Source of the DNA: JBDKUD01 sp050943315 | GTDB lineage: Bacteria; Bacillota; Syntrophomonadia; Syntrophomonadales; Syntrophomonadaceae | Length of the DNA: 38,829 nt | Assembly: GCA_050943315.1 (NCBI GenBank) | Contig: JBMNOY010000016.1 | Location: forward strand, 1 to 38,829 | Direction of reading: 5' to 3' | Part shown: one piece after another, positions 15,263 to 24,685 of the stretch | Layout of the letters: each line of letters opens with the position of its first letter | Numbering within the stretch: the stretch's first letter is position 1 | Notes under the pieces: model-generated | The model's input: only the letters and a program-made list of their open reading frames with translations | Told to the model about the DNA's origin: nothing | Database searches by the model: none | Made by a program: the position numbers and the translations under genes

Positions 15263-15543
15263 GTGAAACTGGAGGTCTTACTGTAAAACTCGGTCTGAAC
15301 GTTTTTAAGCCTGATCGGGTCAAGCACATAGAAATAAAGCCAGGGATGGAAAAAGATCCGCGGCTTAAAAAAGCTGTTCTGGTATGTCCGGCAGGGCTTT
15401 ACAGTGTGAATTCCCAGGGAGAGGTGGAACTAAACCTGGATGGTTGCCTGGAATGTGGCACATGTCGTATCGCCTGTGGGCCGGAAGTTCTCGAATGGCG
15501 CTATCCCAAGGGGGGTACCGGGGTCCAATTTCGTTACGGGTAA
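15259..15543 (+). CDS. fixX: FixX-type ferredoxin-like protein
   Basis: This 94-aa iron-sulphur protein is the partner of FixC. It has VCPAGLYSV (C43) and GCLECGTCRIACGPEVL (C63, C66, C69, C73), then the family ending WRYPKGGTGVQFRYG. These supply a [4Fe-4S] cluster equivalent to the C-terminal domain of ETF-quinone oxidoreductase. The start ATG overlaps the fixC stop (ATGA). A terminator follows 57 nt after the stop. Confidence 0.95.
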   Translation: MSETGGLTVKLGLNVFKPDRVKHIEIKPGMEKDPRLKKAVLVCPAGLYSVNSQGEVELNLDGCLECGTCRIACGPEVLEWRYPKGGTGVQFRYG

Positions 15544-15600
15544 AATAATTTTAATAACTTCCCAGGGGTAGTGTTAATTAAAAGTATATACGAATTCATT

Positions 15601-15628
15601 ACAGGGCGTTATACCCCTGTTTTTTTTT
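15601..15628 (+). terminator. Rho-independent terminator after fixX
   Basis: ACAGGG (15601-15606) pairs with CCCTGT (15615-15620) around an 8-nt loop, followed by a run of nine T to 15628. A longer alternative stem uses CAGGGGTA at 15563-15570 with TACCCCTG at 15612-15619, so two competing folds are possible. Confidence 0.88.
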
Positions 15629-15676
15629 GCCCATAGTTAGAATCATCCCAAAATATAACATTATTTGATAAAAGTG

Positions 15677-15705
15677 TTGTCTTTTAATGAGCTGAATTTT
15701 ATACT
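15677..15705 (+). promoter_or_regulatory. Candidate sigma-A promoter of the pilus operon
   Basis: TTGTCT at 15677-15682, 17 nt, then TATACT at 15700-15705. It lies between the fixX terminator and pilB, with a leader of about 95 nt. Confidence 0.65.
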
Positions 15706-15805
15706 ATAAACAAGGCAATGTAATCATTTGTAAAAAACATTAGATAAATGTAAATCTGGGAGATATACTAATATACCTGCCCAATTAAGAGGAAGTGAAG
15801 AAATC

Positions 15806-17497
15806 ATGGCTCAGCCCAGGATAATAGGTGAGTTCCTGACTGGGCAGAAATCAATTTCTACCCGGCAGCTTAATGATGCGCTAAAGGAACTTAAGGAAAG
15901 CGGTGAAAACCCCACCCAGATTCCGGTAATTCAGGGGGCCTTAACTGAAGAACAGCTGGTTGGTACCATGGAATCATTTCTGGGCATTCCCCGGGTGCAA
16001 ATAAGCCAGATTGGTATTGAACCTGAAGCGGTTGAATTAATCCCACCGCATCTAGTCAGACTTCATAAAATACTGCCGATCTCCCGAAATAAAAACAGTA
16101 TTACCCTGGCTATGGCCGAACCGCTTAGCCAGCAGGCTCTTGATGATGTGAGAATGGCCACGGGCTTGGAGGTTATACCTGTTTGGGCAGATGAGCAAGA
16201 ACTCGAAACAGCCATTTCACAATACCTGGCCTTTCAGTGTGACCCCGGAATAGAACGAATCCTTAGTGAATTAAAACTGGAGTCGGAAACCATATCCTCC
16301 TCTAAGTCATCCCAATCACTGCAGATTAATGATGAGGCTCCCATCATTCGGCTGGTCAATTCGATTATAACTCAGGCTGTCCAGGTACGTTCCAGTGATA
16401 TTCATATTGAACCCCAGGAGAATAATGCCAGGGTGAGGTTCAGAATCGACGGAGAGCTGTATCCGGTGGTTAACCTTCCCCGTTTCTCAGTAGCGGCTAC
16501 TGTTTCACGGATAAAGATATTGGCGGGGATGGATATTGCTGAAAAGAGGATTCCGCAGGATGGGCGTTTTCGTATTAAAATCAACAACCATGAAGTAGAC
16601 CTACGGGTATCAACCATGCCAGTGGCTTATGGGGAAAAAGTAGTCTTGCGAATCCTGGATAGAAAGAACAGTCTCACCCATGTGGATCAGCTGGGACTGA
16701 GCAGCAGCAATCGCAAACTTCTGCAAGTCCTGTACAGGCGCCCTCACGGTCTGTTATTGGTAACCGGCCCTACCGGTTCAGGTAAGACGACCACGCTTTA
16801 CTCAATATTAAATCAAATCAATTCGGTAAATAAAAACCAAATTACTCTGGAGGACCCGATTGAGTATACTATCAACGGCATAAACCAGGTGCAGATTAAC
16901 CCTCGTGCCGGTCTTACCTTTGCCAATGGCCTGCGTTCTGTTCTGCGTCAAGACCCGGATACAATTATGGTCGGAGAAATCCGCGACAGCGAGACTGCTG
17001 GGCTGGCTGTCCAGGCAGCCTTAACCGGACATCTGGTGTTATCTACTTTACATACTAACAGTGCTGCTAGCTGTATATCTCGCTTAGTGGACATGGGTAT
17101 CGAAAAATTTTTATTGTCCAGCTCGTTGGCCGGAGTTGTGTCCCAACGGTTGGTACGCAAGCTGTGTAAGAACTGCCGGCAGAAATATGTGCTTGACGAA
17201 ATTACCGCTAACCGGCTGGGAATCCCAGAAGAAAGCGGCTATGAATTTTTTCACCCTCAGGGGTGTAAAATGTGCCGGCAAACAGGTTATCAAGGCAGAA
17301 TTGCCTTGCATGAAGTAATGGTAGTGGGACCTTATGTTAGAGAAGTTATCAACCAGCGGGAATGGTCAGATACACTTATTGAGCAAACGGCGCTTAAAGA
17401 AGGCATGATACCCATAAGGCAAGACGGGGTGGAAAAGGCCCGACAAGGACATACATCACTGGAAGAAGTGATGAAGGCGGTTCTGCTGGGAGGGTAA
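15806..17497 (+). CDS. pilB: Type IV pilus extension ATPase (PilB/GspE)
   Basis: This 563-aa cytoplasmic hexameric ATPase powers pilus polymerisation. Residues about 1-150 form an MshEN/GspE N-terminal domain. The ATPase core has Walker A GPTGSGKTTT (about residues 320-329), the Asp box and Walker B region TIMVGEIRDSETA (about 386-398), and the His box GHLVLSTLHTN. The tetracysteine zinc site typical of PilB/GspE is present as CKNC (about 454-457) and CKMC (about 487-490). ATG 15806 is preceded by AGAGGAAGTGA. It is the first gene of the pil operon, and pilT starts 3 nt after the stop. Confidence 0.95.
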   Translation: MAQPRIIGEFLTGQKSISTRQLNDALKELKESGENPTQIPVIQGALTEEQLVGTMESFLGIPRVQISQIGIEPEAVELIPPHLVRLHKILPISRNKNSITLAMAEPLSQQALDDVRMATGLEVIPVWADEQELETAISQYLAFQCDPGIERILSELKLESETISSSKSSQSLQINDEAPIIRLVNSIITQAVQVRSSDIHIEPQENNARVRFRIDGELYPVVNLPRFSVAATVSRIKILAGMDIAEKRIPQDGRFRIKINNHEVDLRVSTMPVAYGEKVVLRILDRKNSLTHVDQLGLSSSNRKLLQVLYRRPHGLLLVTGPTGSGKTTTLYSILNQINSVNKNQITLEDPIEYTINGINQVQINPRAGLTFANGLRSVLRQDPDTIMVGEIRDSETAGLAVQAALTGHLVLSTLHTNSAASCISRLVDMGIEKFLLSSSLAGVVSQRLVRKLCKNCRQKYVLDEITANRLGIPEESGYEFFHPQGCKMCRQTGYQGRIALHEVMVVGPYVREVINQREWSDTLIEQTALKEGMIPIRQDGVEKARQGHTSLEEVMKAVLLGG

Positions 17498-17499
17498 GT

Positions 17500-18636
17500 A
17501 TGATAACCGACATAATGCAAATATTAGCTCAGGGTCGGGAAATGGGGGCTTCAGATGTCCATATTACATCAAATAGTCCCCCGGTCTACCGCATTAACGG
17601 GCGGCTTGTGTTACCTCCGGATGCCAATCCCCTTACTGGTGAAGACACATATAGATTACTCCAAAGGTTAGTGACTGATACCAGGGTTTGGGAAAAGATA
17701 ACTGAATATGGACAAGATGATTTTGCCTTATCCTTTCCCGGTATAGGAAGAATAAGGGTGAACATTTATTCGCAAAGAGCTGCTTATGCTGCTGCCATAA
17801 GACTGTTACCAACAGATCTGCCTGACCTGGAAACCCTGGGGTTGCCGCCGGTGGTAAAGGAATTAGCTCTGCGCGAGACCGGCTTGCTGCTGGTAACCGG
17901 TTCTACCGGAAGTGGAAAAACCACTACTCTGGCAGGGATGATTAATCTCTTAAATCACACTAAAAATCTCAATATTCTGACTCTAGAAGATCCCATTGAA
18001 TACGTGCATGAACATAATACCTGCATAGTTAATCAGCGGGAAATCGGGAGTGATACCGTGTCTTTTGCTGCCGGTCTTAGAGCGGCTCTGAGACAGGACC
18101 CGGATGTGATAATGGTTGGGGAAATGAGGGATCTGGACACGATAAGTACCGCGGTCACGGCTGCTGAAACCGGGCATTTGGTTCTGGCCTCGCTGCACTC
18201 GGGAAACGCAGTCCAGGCTGTTGAAAGAATAGTGGATGCTTATCCCCCATATCAGCAACAGCAAATAAGAAATCAATTAGCTGCCACCTTGCAGGGAATT
18301 ATACATCAAGAGCTTATTCCCCGCAACGATAACCGGGGACGGGTGGTTGCGGCTGAGGTTTTGGTTGCTACCCCGGCGGCTAAAAACCTCATCCGGGAAA
18401 ATAAGATTAATCAGCTTTACTCGGTTATGCAAACTGGTTCAGCAGTAGGTATGATCACTATGGACAAGTCTTTAGCCATATTGCTGCAAAGCCAAATCAT
18501 CTCTCCATTGGAATATGCGCAAAGGCTGACTGTCAAACCGGGTCTTATAGAAGGTGATTATAGTGGATTTCGAATACCGGGTAAGGGACAAGCAGGGGCA
18601 TTTGAGAAAGGGCATACTGCAGTCGGACAACTATAA
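17500..18636 (+). CDS. pilT: Type IV pilus retraction ATPase (PilT)
   Basis: This 378-aa ATPase drives pilus disassembly and twitching. It starts with the PilT-like GASDVHITSNSPPVYRINGR and has Walker A GSTGSGKTTT (about residues 132-141). Walker B is DVIMVGEMRD and the His box is GHLVLASLHSGNA. The AIRLLP motif corresponds to the conserved AIR segment of the family. It lacks the PilB tetracysteine zinc site. ATG 17500 follows GGAGGGTAAGT. The final 74 nt overlap pilC. Confidence 0.94.
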   Translation: MITDIMQILAQGREMGASDVHITSNSPPVYRINGRLVLPPDANPLTGEDTYRLLQRLVTDTRVWEKITEYGQDDFALSFPGIGRIRVNIYSQRAAYAAAIRLLPTDLPDLETLGLPPVVKELALRETGLLLVTGSTGSGKTTTLAGMINLLNHTKNLNILTLEDPIEYVHEHNTCIVNQREIGSDTVSFAAGLRAALRQDPDVIMVGEMRDLDTISTAVTAAETGHLVLASLHSGNAVQAVERIVDAYPPYQQQQIRNQLAATLQGIIHQELIPRNDNRGRVVAAEVLVATPAAKNLIRENKINQLYSVMQTGSAVGMITMDKSLAILLQSQIISPLEYAQRLTVKPGLIEGDYSGFRIPGKGQAGAFEKGHTAVGQL

Positions 18637-19774
18637 AACGGCAATTACAAGTCTATTGAGCCAGGGCTATTATGTACTACGGGTAAAAGAAACCCGCCGA
18701 TATGCCAGGAATATACGATTTGACATTTCCTTAAAATCAATAAAAAGTCATGACCTGGTAATTTTAACCCGCCAGCTGGCTACTATGATAGCAGCGGGAT
18801 TACCGCTTATAAGCTGTTTGACAGTCCTGCAAAAGCAAACCGCCAATAGAAGACTGCGAGAAGTAATCGCCAAGATTCAGAGCGATATTGAAAGTGGTCA
18901 CACATTTTGGGAAGCCGTAGCCAGACATGCCAACGTGTTCTCACCAATTTATATCCAGATGATTAAGGCAGGTGAGTTGGGTGGTGTGCTTGACAAAATA
19001 CTGGCCAACTTAAGCCGGTACCTGGAAAGGGAGCAGGAATTAAACGCTAAATTGCGGGCCGCTTTAATCTATCCGGCGGTTATAAGCTTGTTTGCCATAC
19101 TGGTAGTCTTTTTCATGATTATTTTGGTAATGCCTACGTTTGTAGATATGTTTCGTTTCCACAGACTAGATTTGCCGGCACCTACCCGTATCCTGTTAAG
19201 TACCGGGAGTACACTTAGACAAGCATGGATATATATTATTCCCTTTGCTTTTGCTCTTATCATGGCTGGCAAAAGATGGGGCCAAACTGCTTCAGGCAGA
19301 TTATTTTACGATTACTTATATTTGCATCTACCACTATTAGGCAGGCCCCTGTCCCGAATTAGCGTGGCCCGGTTAGCCAGGACCATAGGGACTCTAATAA
19401 AGGCAGGTATCCCAGTGCTGCAGGCTTTGGAGACAGCGGGAGAAGCGGTTGGAAACGTTATTATTGCCCGAGCAGTTAATAAAGCCCGACTAGCGGTAAG
19501 GGAGGGCAAATCCATAACTGTTGAGTTGGAAAAGACTGCTCTGTTTGAACCCATGGTTACCCAGATGATAGCGGTGGGGGAGGAAACCGGGTCACTGGAT
19601 GAAATGTTTCTGCACATTTCTGATTATTATGAACAGGCGGCTATTCATATGATTGATTCCATTATGGCTCTGCTCGAACCGCTATTAGTATTTCTGGTGG
19701 CTCTTATCGTCGGAGGGGTGGTTTTGGCGACACTCCTGCCCATATTTGAATTAATAAATGCGGTAGGGGTTTAG
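18563..19774 (+). CDS. pilC: Type IV pilus inner-membrane platform protein (PilC/GspF)
   Basis: This 403-aa membrane protein contains two T2SSF domains, each ending in hydrophobic helices (AALIYPAVISLFAILVVFFM and the C-terminal LLEPLLVFLVALIVGGVVLA). Family motifs such as LTRQLATMIAAGLPL and RTIGTLIKAGIPVLQALE are clear. It couples PilB/PilT rotation to pilin insertion. I prefer GTG 18563, with AAGGTGA five nt upstream; GTG 18554 would add three residues. It starts inside pilT, so translation is probably coupled. Confidence 0.93.
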   Translation: MDFEYRVRDKQGHLRKGILQSDNYKTAITSLLSQGYYVLRVKETRRYARNIRFDISLKSIKSHDLVILTRQLATMIAAGLPLISCLTVLQKQTANRRLREVIAKIQSDIESGHTFWEAVARHANVFSPIYIQMIKAGELGGVLDKILANLSRYLEREQELNAKLRAALIYPAVISLFAILVVFFMIILVMPTFVDMFRFHRLDLPAPTRILLSTGSTLRQAWIYIIPFAFALIMAGKRWGQTASGRLFYDYLYLHLPLLGRPLSRISVARLARTIGTLIKAGIPVLQALETAGEAVGNVIIARAVNKARLAVREGKSITVELEKTALFEPMVTQMIAVGEETGSLDEMFLHISDYYEQAAIHMIDSIMALLEPLLVFLVALIVGGVVLATLLPIFELINAVGV

Positions 19775-19791
19775 AAAGGGGGGTATATTTG

Positions 19792-20139
19792 GTGTCACTT
19801 AAAAAGGACCAACAAGGGTTTACCTTAGTCGAACTGATTGTCGTTATGGCTATACTGGCATTACTGGTCGGGCTTGCGGTGCCCAGGTATACATCGGTTT
19901 TAACTAAAGCCAACAGCCAAGCTAATGCTGCCAACCTGAAGTTATTACAGGATGCAGTAGATTTGTATATAGAAAGTGAGCAAGTCGATCCTTCTGCAGT
20001 GGATAATTTTGAGGATATTGAGAATAAAGGTTATCTTAGGAATAAGGTTCCTGATCCGCCTAAAGGGTATAGCCGCTATGTAGTTTCGGACGGGGTGGTT
20101 GAAAACAGCGAAGAAGAAGCATCCGAACCGGAGACTTAG
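19792..20139 (+). CDS. Type IV prepilin, probable major pilin
   Basis: This short prepilin of about 115 aa has a basic leader (LKKDQQG), the cleavage motif GFTLVELIVVMAI with Glu5, and the helix LALLVGLAVPRYTSVLTKA. The body is GspG/PilA-like (LKLLQDAVDLYIE) and ends in an acidic tail (NSEEEASEPET). The start may be GTG 19792 or TTG 19789; AAAGGGGGG at 19775-19783 suits both. Its place directly after pilC and before pilD suggests the main subunit, but this is inference. Confidence 0.88.
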   Translation: MSLKKDQQGFTLVELIVVMAILALLVGLAVPRYTSVLTKANSQANAANLKLLQDAVDLYIESEQVDPSAVDNFEDIENKGYLRNKVPDPPKGYSRYVVSDGVVENSEEEASEPET

Positions 20140-20162
20140 TATTAAGACAGGTGAGTAATGGC

Positions 20163-20870
20163 ATGATTTATTTGGGGGTTATAGCTCTTGGCCTGGTAAT
20201 GGGTTCATTTTTAAATGTAATAATTCACCGTTTACCTTATGGGGAGTCGATAATAAGCCCTTGCAGCCATTGTCCGGAGTGTTCTCACCCGCTTAAGACT
20301 TTGGACCTGGTTCCTCTTTTCAGCTATTTATGGCTCCGGGGCAGATGCCGGTACTGTAAGAAATCTATATCTTTGGGCTATCCGCTAGTGGAAGCACTTA
20401 CTGCAGTGGCATTTCTGGCCATTTATAGTGAACATGGGTTATCGCTTATAGCTATATCCGGCTGGCTTTTTTCCATGTTGGTGATTGCCGCGGCCATGAT
20501 TGATATCTATACAGGGATAATACCCGATAAAATAACCTTTCCGGGTATAGCTGCCGGTCTGGTGATGTCTTATTTTACGGTTGGAGTCCCCGGTGCTGTT
20601 TTAGGAGCGGTATTCTTCGGAGGAGTATTATTTTTGATAGCAGTAATTTCCCGGGGAGGAATGGGGGGCGGTGATGTAAAACTGGCCTTACTTATTGGGG
20701 CTTTTACCGGCATGCCGGGGGCTTTCCTGGCTTTGGTGATTTCTTCCCTGACGGGAGGGGCATATGCCCTGGGTTTACTGATATTGAAACAGGCCACACT
20801 CAAAACAGCCGTTCGGTTTGGCCCCTTTTTAGCTCTGGGCGGTTGGCTGGCTTTGCTTAAAGTAATTTGA
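20163..20870 (+). CDS. pilD: Prepilin peptidase / N-methyltransferase (PilD)
   Basis: This 235-aa bitopic aspartyl protease cuts prepilin leaders after Gly and methylates the new N-terminus. It starts with the family MGSFLNVIIHRLP. The zinc cysteines are C37-C40 and C62-C65, and the two catalytic aspartates are D114 (MIDIYTGIIPD) and D171 (GGGD). About eight hydrophobic helices follow. I prefer ATG 20163, with AGGTGA upstream, over GTG 20151, as it gives the usual hydrophobic N-terminus. It should process all four prepilins of this cluster and the one in the aro group. Confidence 0.94.
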   Translation: MIYLGVIALGLVMGSFLNVIIHRLPYGESIISPCSHCPECSHPLKTLDLVPLFSYLWLRGRCRYCKKSISLGYPLVEALTAVAFLAIYSEHGLSLIAISGWLFSMLVIAAAMIDIYTGIIPDKITFPGIAAGLVMSYFTVGVPGAVLGAVFFGGVLFLIAVISRGGMGGGDVKLALLIGAFTGMPGAFLALVISSLTGGAYALGLLILKQATLKTAVRFGPFLALGGWLALLKVI

Positions 20871-20908
20871 ATTTGCAGTCAGACTGACCAGAAGAACGGG
20901 TTGATAAA

Positions 20909-21421
20909 ATGTCTGTAAATTTAGGTGCTAATAAGAAACAGGCGGGTTTTACCTTGATTGAGGTTCTGGCGGCACTGGTAATTTTAGCTTTATTGACCAC
21001 AAGTATTATGACCATGTTTTCCGTGTCCGAGTTATGGATAGGGCGTGCCGGAAAACAAACCATAGCCTCTGATTATGCCATATCGATTATTGAAGTTATT
21101 CGGGCTTATTCCAGCGACTTGGCTGACCTGCCCCTGTCGCCTGATTTTGAAGTAACCGATGCTAACGTCTCCGACCAGGTGTTTAGTTTCAGATTACTTA
21201 ATAGCAAACCACCTATCAATGTAGATGCCCCGCCCAACCTAAAGGCTGCCGTCACAATAACCCGATACGATGAGAGCAGCTGGTATAACCGCGGCGGTAT
21301 GGGCAGCCAGGACATTATAAGCTTTCCGGATAATCTTTTTCAACTACAGGTGACGGTTTATTGGACTGAAGGGGGACATGACAAGAGTTTGCAGATGCTT
21401 ACTATTGTGGGGGCCAAGTAA
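20909..21421 (+). CDS. Minor type IV prepilin (PilV/GspI-like)
   Basis: This 170-aa prepilin has a 13-residue leader ending KKQAG, then FTLIEVLAALVILALLTTSIM. The body has no recognisable fold beyond the minor-pilin alpha-1 helix. It ends with QLQVTVYWTEGGHDKSLQM, like GspI/PilV proteins that carry a short beta C-terminus. The TAA stop overlaps the next gene's ATG by 1 nt (TAATG). It is probably part of the initiation or tip complex. Confidence 0.88.
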   Translation: MSVNLGANKKQAGFTLIEVLAALVILALLTTSIMTMFSVSELWIGRAGKQTIASDYAISIIEVIRAYSSDLADLPLSPDFEVTDANVSDQVFSFRLLNSKPPINVDAPPNLKAAVTITRYDESSWYNRGGMGSQDIISFPDNLFQLQVTVYWTEGGHDKSLQMLTIVGAK

Positions 21422-21915
21422 TGTGGAAAGAAAAAGGGATGACTCTGGTGGAACTGCTTCTGGCCCTAGGACTTATGGGGGTTGTGCTGGCAGGTTTAAT
21501 GTCGGCTTTTTGGTTCACCCTTTTTGCTTTTGAGCGGGGAATTGACCAAACCGATAGCCAATATGCGGCTAGACAGGGACGAGAGAGGATAATAAGAGAC
21601 TTTCGCAGCAGCGAAGGTTTTTCAGTTCAGGACACGGCCGGGAACAACATGGCCATGGGCAGCACCGGTCAACGGCTGCACCTGGTGAGGGAAGGGGAAG
21701 AGATAGACTTTTATGCTCACAACAACCAGCTTTACCGGGACAGTACAATTTCCTCTCCGGAACCGGTGGCCGCTGATATTACATCTATTAAATTCATTAG
21801 TCCAGTACCAGGTCTGTTAATCTTAACCATTACAGCCAGAGCAGGCAGTGAGGAGTGGACAGCGAAAACGGCATATATGAGCCGGGTCAGTTATACTCGG
21901 GAGGTGCTGCCGTGA
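21421..21915 (+). CDS. Minor type IV prepilin (PilW/GspJ-like)
   Basis: This 164-aa prepilin has a very short leader (MWKEKG) and the motif MTLVELLLALGLMGVVLAGL. Segments such as YAARQGRERIIRDFR and LILTITARAG resemble PilW/GspJ minor pilins. Its start overlaps the upstream stop by 1 nt, and its stop overlaps the next GTG (GTGA), so three minor pilin genes are tightly coupled. Confidence 0.87.
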   Translation: MWKEKGMTLVELLLALGLMGVVLAGLMSAFWFTLFAFERGIDQTDSQYAARQGRERIIRDFRSSEGFSVQDTAGNNMAMGSTGQRLHLVREGEEIDFYAHNNQLYRDSTISSPEPVAADITSIKFISPVPGLLILTITARAGSEEWTAKTAYMSRVSYTREVLP

Positions 21916-23675
21916 AAAGGGATTACCAGCGGGGAAGTGCTATACTGGTGGCAATAGGCGTTTTTTTGGCGGTAAGTTTGTTAGGTCTGGCTATAATCGA
22001 CATAGCCGGGATGGAAAGCCAAATAGCTATAAATGATGTAAGAACGGAACAGGCGCGCCAGGCAGCTGATGCCGGTGTTCATTTAGCCCGGACGGTAGTC
22101 ATTAATTATCTTCTGGCCGGACGGGAAACACCCGACATTGGGGAGGTTAAGCTGGACAACCATATAAGTGCTGATGTGACTGTTAACATGGACCGGCTAT
22201 ACAGCGAAGGAATAGTCTCTATAGTATCCCAGGGCCGGGTTAAGAATGCTCATGGAATACTGTTAACCAGCAAGACAGCTAAAGCCGAGATAATGGTAAA
22301 CATGTTGCCGCGTTATCCCCTTCAGGCGGATAATCTTACGGTAATGGGCAGGTACTTTGCAGCCATATCTGATAAACCGGTATATCTTCAAGGTACAAGC
22401 CGGGATAATTTGAGGAACGTGCAAGACTGGCATCCGACTGCCTGGTATACGGAAAGCAAGCAAAACTTTCCTCTACATGGTTTAGAATATGGAGATGCAA
22501 TTTTAAAGAATCCCTACCATCCTAATTATACCCCGGAAAATTCCAATAGTGACTGCCCCTATACCTGGTGGATAAACTATCCCGGGACGGCTCCCGACCC
22601 AGAAGTTGGCGGTAGTATACTAAACATTGCGCCTTATTGGAAACCGCTGGGAGTAGTAAATATATTTGATCGAGATTATCAGCCGGCTACCATGGCCGTT
22701 AGAAGTTGGTTTAATAATATCTCACCAGAACTGAATGATGAACTGTTTGAAAAGCCGGTGCCTCAACCAGTTCCTGATTATTATCCCCTCAAAGATTTGC
22801 TTAGCGGGCAAACCGGGTATTGTAATTATATTTATCCTCCGGCGGATTTTGAGTCCTTTGATTTCATGGGTCAATACAGCCTTGACAGCAAGCTTAGGGC
22901 TCCTCGTTGGCAAGTTGTGCATTCCGAGCGATTTAAAAAACTGGCTCAAACTGATACAGATTGGCTGTACATTAGCCCGGATTCATCCTTACTGAGCTAC
23001 CGGGGGGAAAATTACTACGAGCTGGCTGTCAATGATCCGAGAATAACCTGCAGCAGGTGGTTTATTGATCTGCCGGATACGGCCACCCTGGTGCTGGATT
23101 TTACTGTTCCAGATTCTTTTACAGGAGAATGGGTAGAATGGGATACCTACAACAATCTTGCCGACGCTGTCCTAAACGATACCGCTACCTTTTTTAACCG
23201 GTTTCGCAATCGGTTGGAAAGCCTGATTGTGGTATCACCGGCTATACTGGAAATTGGCTTGGACAGCCGGCTAATCACCGCTGTCAACGATTTCACTTAT
23301 AGACCGCCAGGCTTGTACTTTATTTCCCAACAAGACATTAATCTTTTTATAGATCCCCGGGCATTCAATTCTTTGACGCGTATATTACCTAACTATGATT
23401 CAAACCAAAAGATATACTCTTATATCCTGGCAGGGCGCAATGTTCGCATTGTTTCAACCCCGGAAAGACTTGCTGTAAAGGGCGTTTTATGTGCCGGGAG
23501 CAACATTATGATTAAAATGGAGTATTTTGATGAACATTACCTCAGCAGCCTGCCCAACCGGGAGATTGAAAAACGGTTTGATTTAATCCGGGATGATACC
23601 ATAGTCAAGCAGTTTCCGGAGTCCTGGGACTACCTGGGTATTGGGCCGGTAGTGTCCTGCCAGTACCTTGATTAA
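21912..23675 (+). CDS. Large PilX-like pilus protein with unrecognised C-terminal region
   Basis: This 587-aa protein begins with a short leader and a PilX/GspK-like segment (QRGSAILVAIGVFLAVSLLG) lacking the usual Glu5. A PilX_N-like ARQAADAGVHLARTVV follows. GTG 21912 overlaps the previous stop and follows GAGGTG. The remaining ~500 residues are rich in Tyr, Pro, Asn and Trp and show no motif I recognise; bacterial PilX proteins are usually under 250 aa. It could be a tip adhesin or a GspK-like capping subunit. Its function rests on the N-terminus and its place after PilV- and PilW-like genes. Confidence 0.75.
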   Translation: MKRDYQRGSAILVAIGVFLAVSLLGLAIIDIAGMESQIAINDVRTEQARQAADAGVHLARTVVINYLLAGRETPDIGEVKLDNHISADVTVNMDRLYSEGIVSIVSQGRVKNAHGILLTSKTAKAEIMVNMLPRYPLQADNLTVMGRYFAAISDKPVYLQGTSRDNLRNVQDWHPTAWYTESKQNFPLHGLEYGDAILKNPYHPNYTPENSNSDCPYTWWINYPGTAPDPEVGGSILNIAPYWKPLGVVNIFDRDYQPATMAVRSWFNNISPELNDELFEKPVPQPVPDYYPLKDLLSGQTGYCNYIYPPADFESFDFMGQYSLDSKLRAPRWQVVHSERFKKLAQTDTDWLYISPDSSLLSYRGENYYELAVNDPRITCSRWFIDLPDTATLVLDFTVPDSFTGEWVEWDTYNNLADAVLNDTATFFNRFRNRLESLIVVSPAILEIGLDSRLITAVNDFTYRPPGLYFISQQDINLFIDPRAFNSLTRILPNYDSNQKIYSYILAGRNVRIVSTPERLAVKGVLCAGSNIMIKMEYFDEHYLSSLPNREIEKRFDLIRDDTIVKQFPESWDYLGIGPVVSCQYLD

Positions 23676-23692
23676 GTATTACGGGGGAATTC

Positions 23693-24685
23693 GTGTTGTT
23701 AAATATAAGGCCAGGAATAGGCTTGGATATCGGCAGTCAGAAAACAAAGCTGATCGGCATAAGACAATGGAATAGACATGTTTCCCTGGTTACCTTTGGC
23801 AGCATACCTACCCCGGCAGGGGTAATCGAGGCAGGGTATATCCTGGACCCGGTGAGTCTGGGTGAAGAACTGGGTAAACTGGTTACCAGGCTAAAGCTTA
23901 AGGGGAAAAAGGTGGTTGCTGCACTGACCGGACCCCAGGTGTATACGCGCAGTCTGATTATGCCGCAGATGAAGTTGCGGGAAATGAGAGAATCGGCTTA
24001 TTATCAGGCTACAACCTTCCTGCCCATTCCCATTGAGGAGTTGACCATAGACATATTTCCGCTGCGGAATTTCAGCGATGACGAAGGAAAAAAAACCGAG
24101 GTATTTTTTGTGGCGGTTCGTCGACAGCAAGTGGACAACCTGAGTTTAGCCTGCCGCATTGCGGGGCTAAAACTGGCTGTGGTTGAGATTGAGCCTTTAG
24201 CCTTGTTCAGGGCACTGGGCCGGAGTGTAGATATTCCTACCCAGGCCTTTTTGAACATTGGCCCGGCCCGGTCTTATTTTGCTGTTTTCTGGCATGGGGT
24301 TTTAGTATATTACCGCTCTTTTACCTGGGAATGTTCGGCACTGAAAGATTCTGACAGTAATAAGGCAGTTCCCGCTTTGGACGGGAAAACCGTTGCCGGC
24401 AACCGGGAATCTCTATTCAAAGATCTAACCTCGGAAGTCCTGCGCTCCTGGGAATATTACCATATGCAGAAGGAAAGAGATATCGGCAGAGTTGTCCTGT
24501 GCGGGGGTGGGTCCAGATTTCCTGGTCTGGGCAATGCTCTGTCGGTGAAATTGGGAAGAGACATAGAGATAGCCGATACCATTGCCGGGTTAAAGCTTAC
24601 CGGCAATATAAAGGAATGGGAAATAAATGACCTTAAGTATGATTACCCGGTAGCTTTGGGTTTGGCACTGAGACAGGTGATTTGA
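23693..24685 (+). CDS. pilM: Type IV pilus assembly protein PilM
   Basis: This 330-aa actin-like (FtsA-fold) cytoplasmic protein has phosphate-1 motif GIGLDIGSQKTKLIGI at residues 8-23 and the later nucleotide motif VVLCGGGSRFPGL. It binds the N-terminal INLLK-type tail of PilN and links the motor to the alignment complex. The start is GTG 23693 after GGGGGAA. Its stop overlaps pilN (TGATG). Confidence 0.93.
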   Translation: MLLNIRPGIGLDIGSQKTKLIGIRQWNRHVSLVTFGSIPTPAGVIEAGYILDPVSLGEELGKLVTRLKLKGKKVVAALTGPQVYTRSLIMPQMKLREMRESAYYQATTFLPIPIEELTIDIFPLRNFSDDEGKKTEVFFVAVRRQQVDNLSLACRIAGLKLAVVEIEPLALFRALGRSVDIPTQAFLNIGPARSYFAVFWHGVLVYYRSFTWECSALKDSDSNKAVPALDGKTVAGNRESLFKDLTSEVLRSWEYYHMQKERDIGRVVLCGGGSRFPGLGNALSVKLGRDIEIADTIAGLKLTGNIKEWEINDLKYDYPVALGLALRQVI

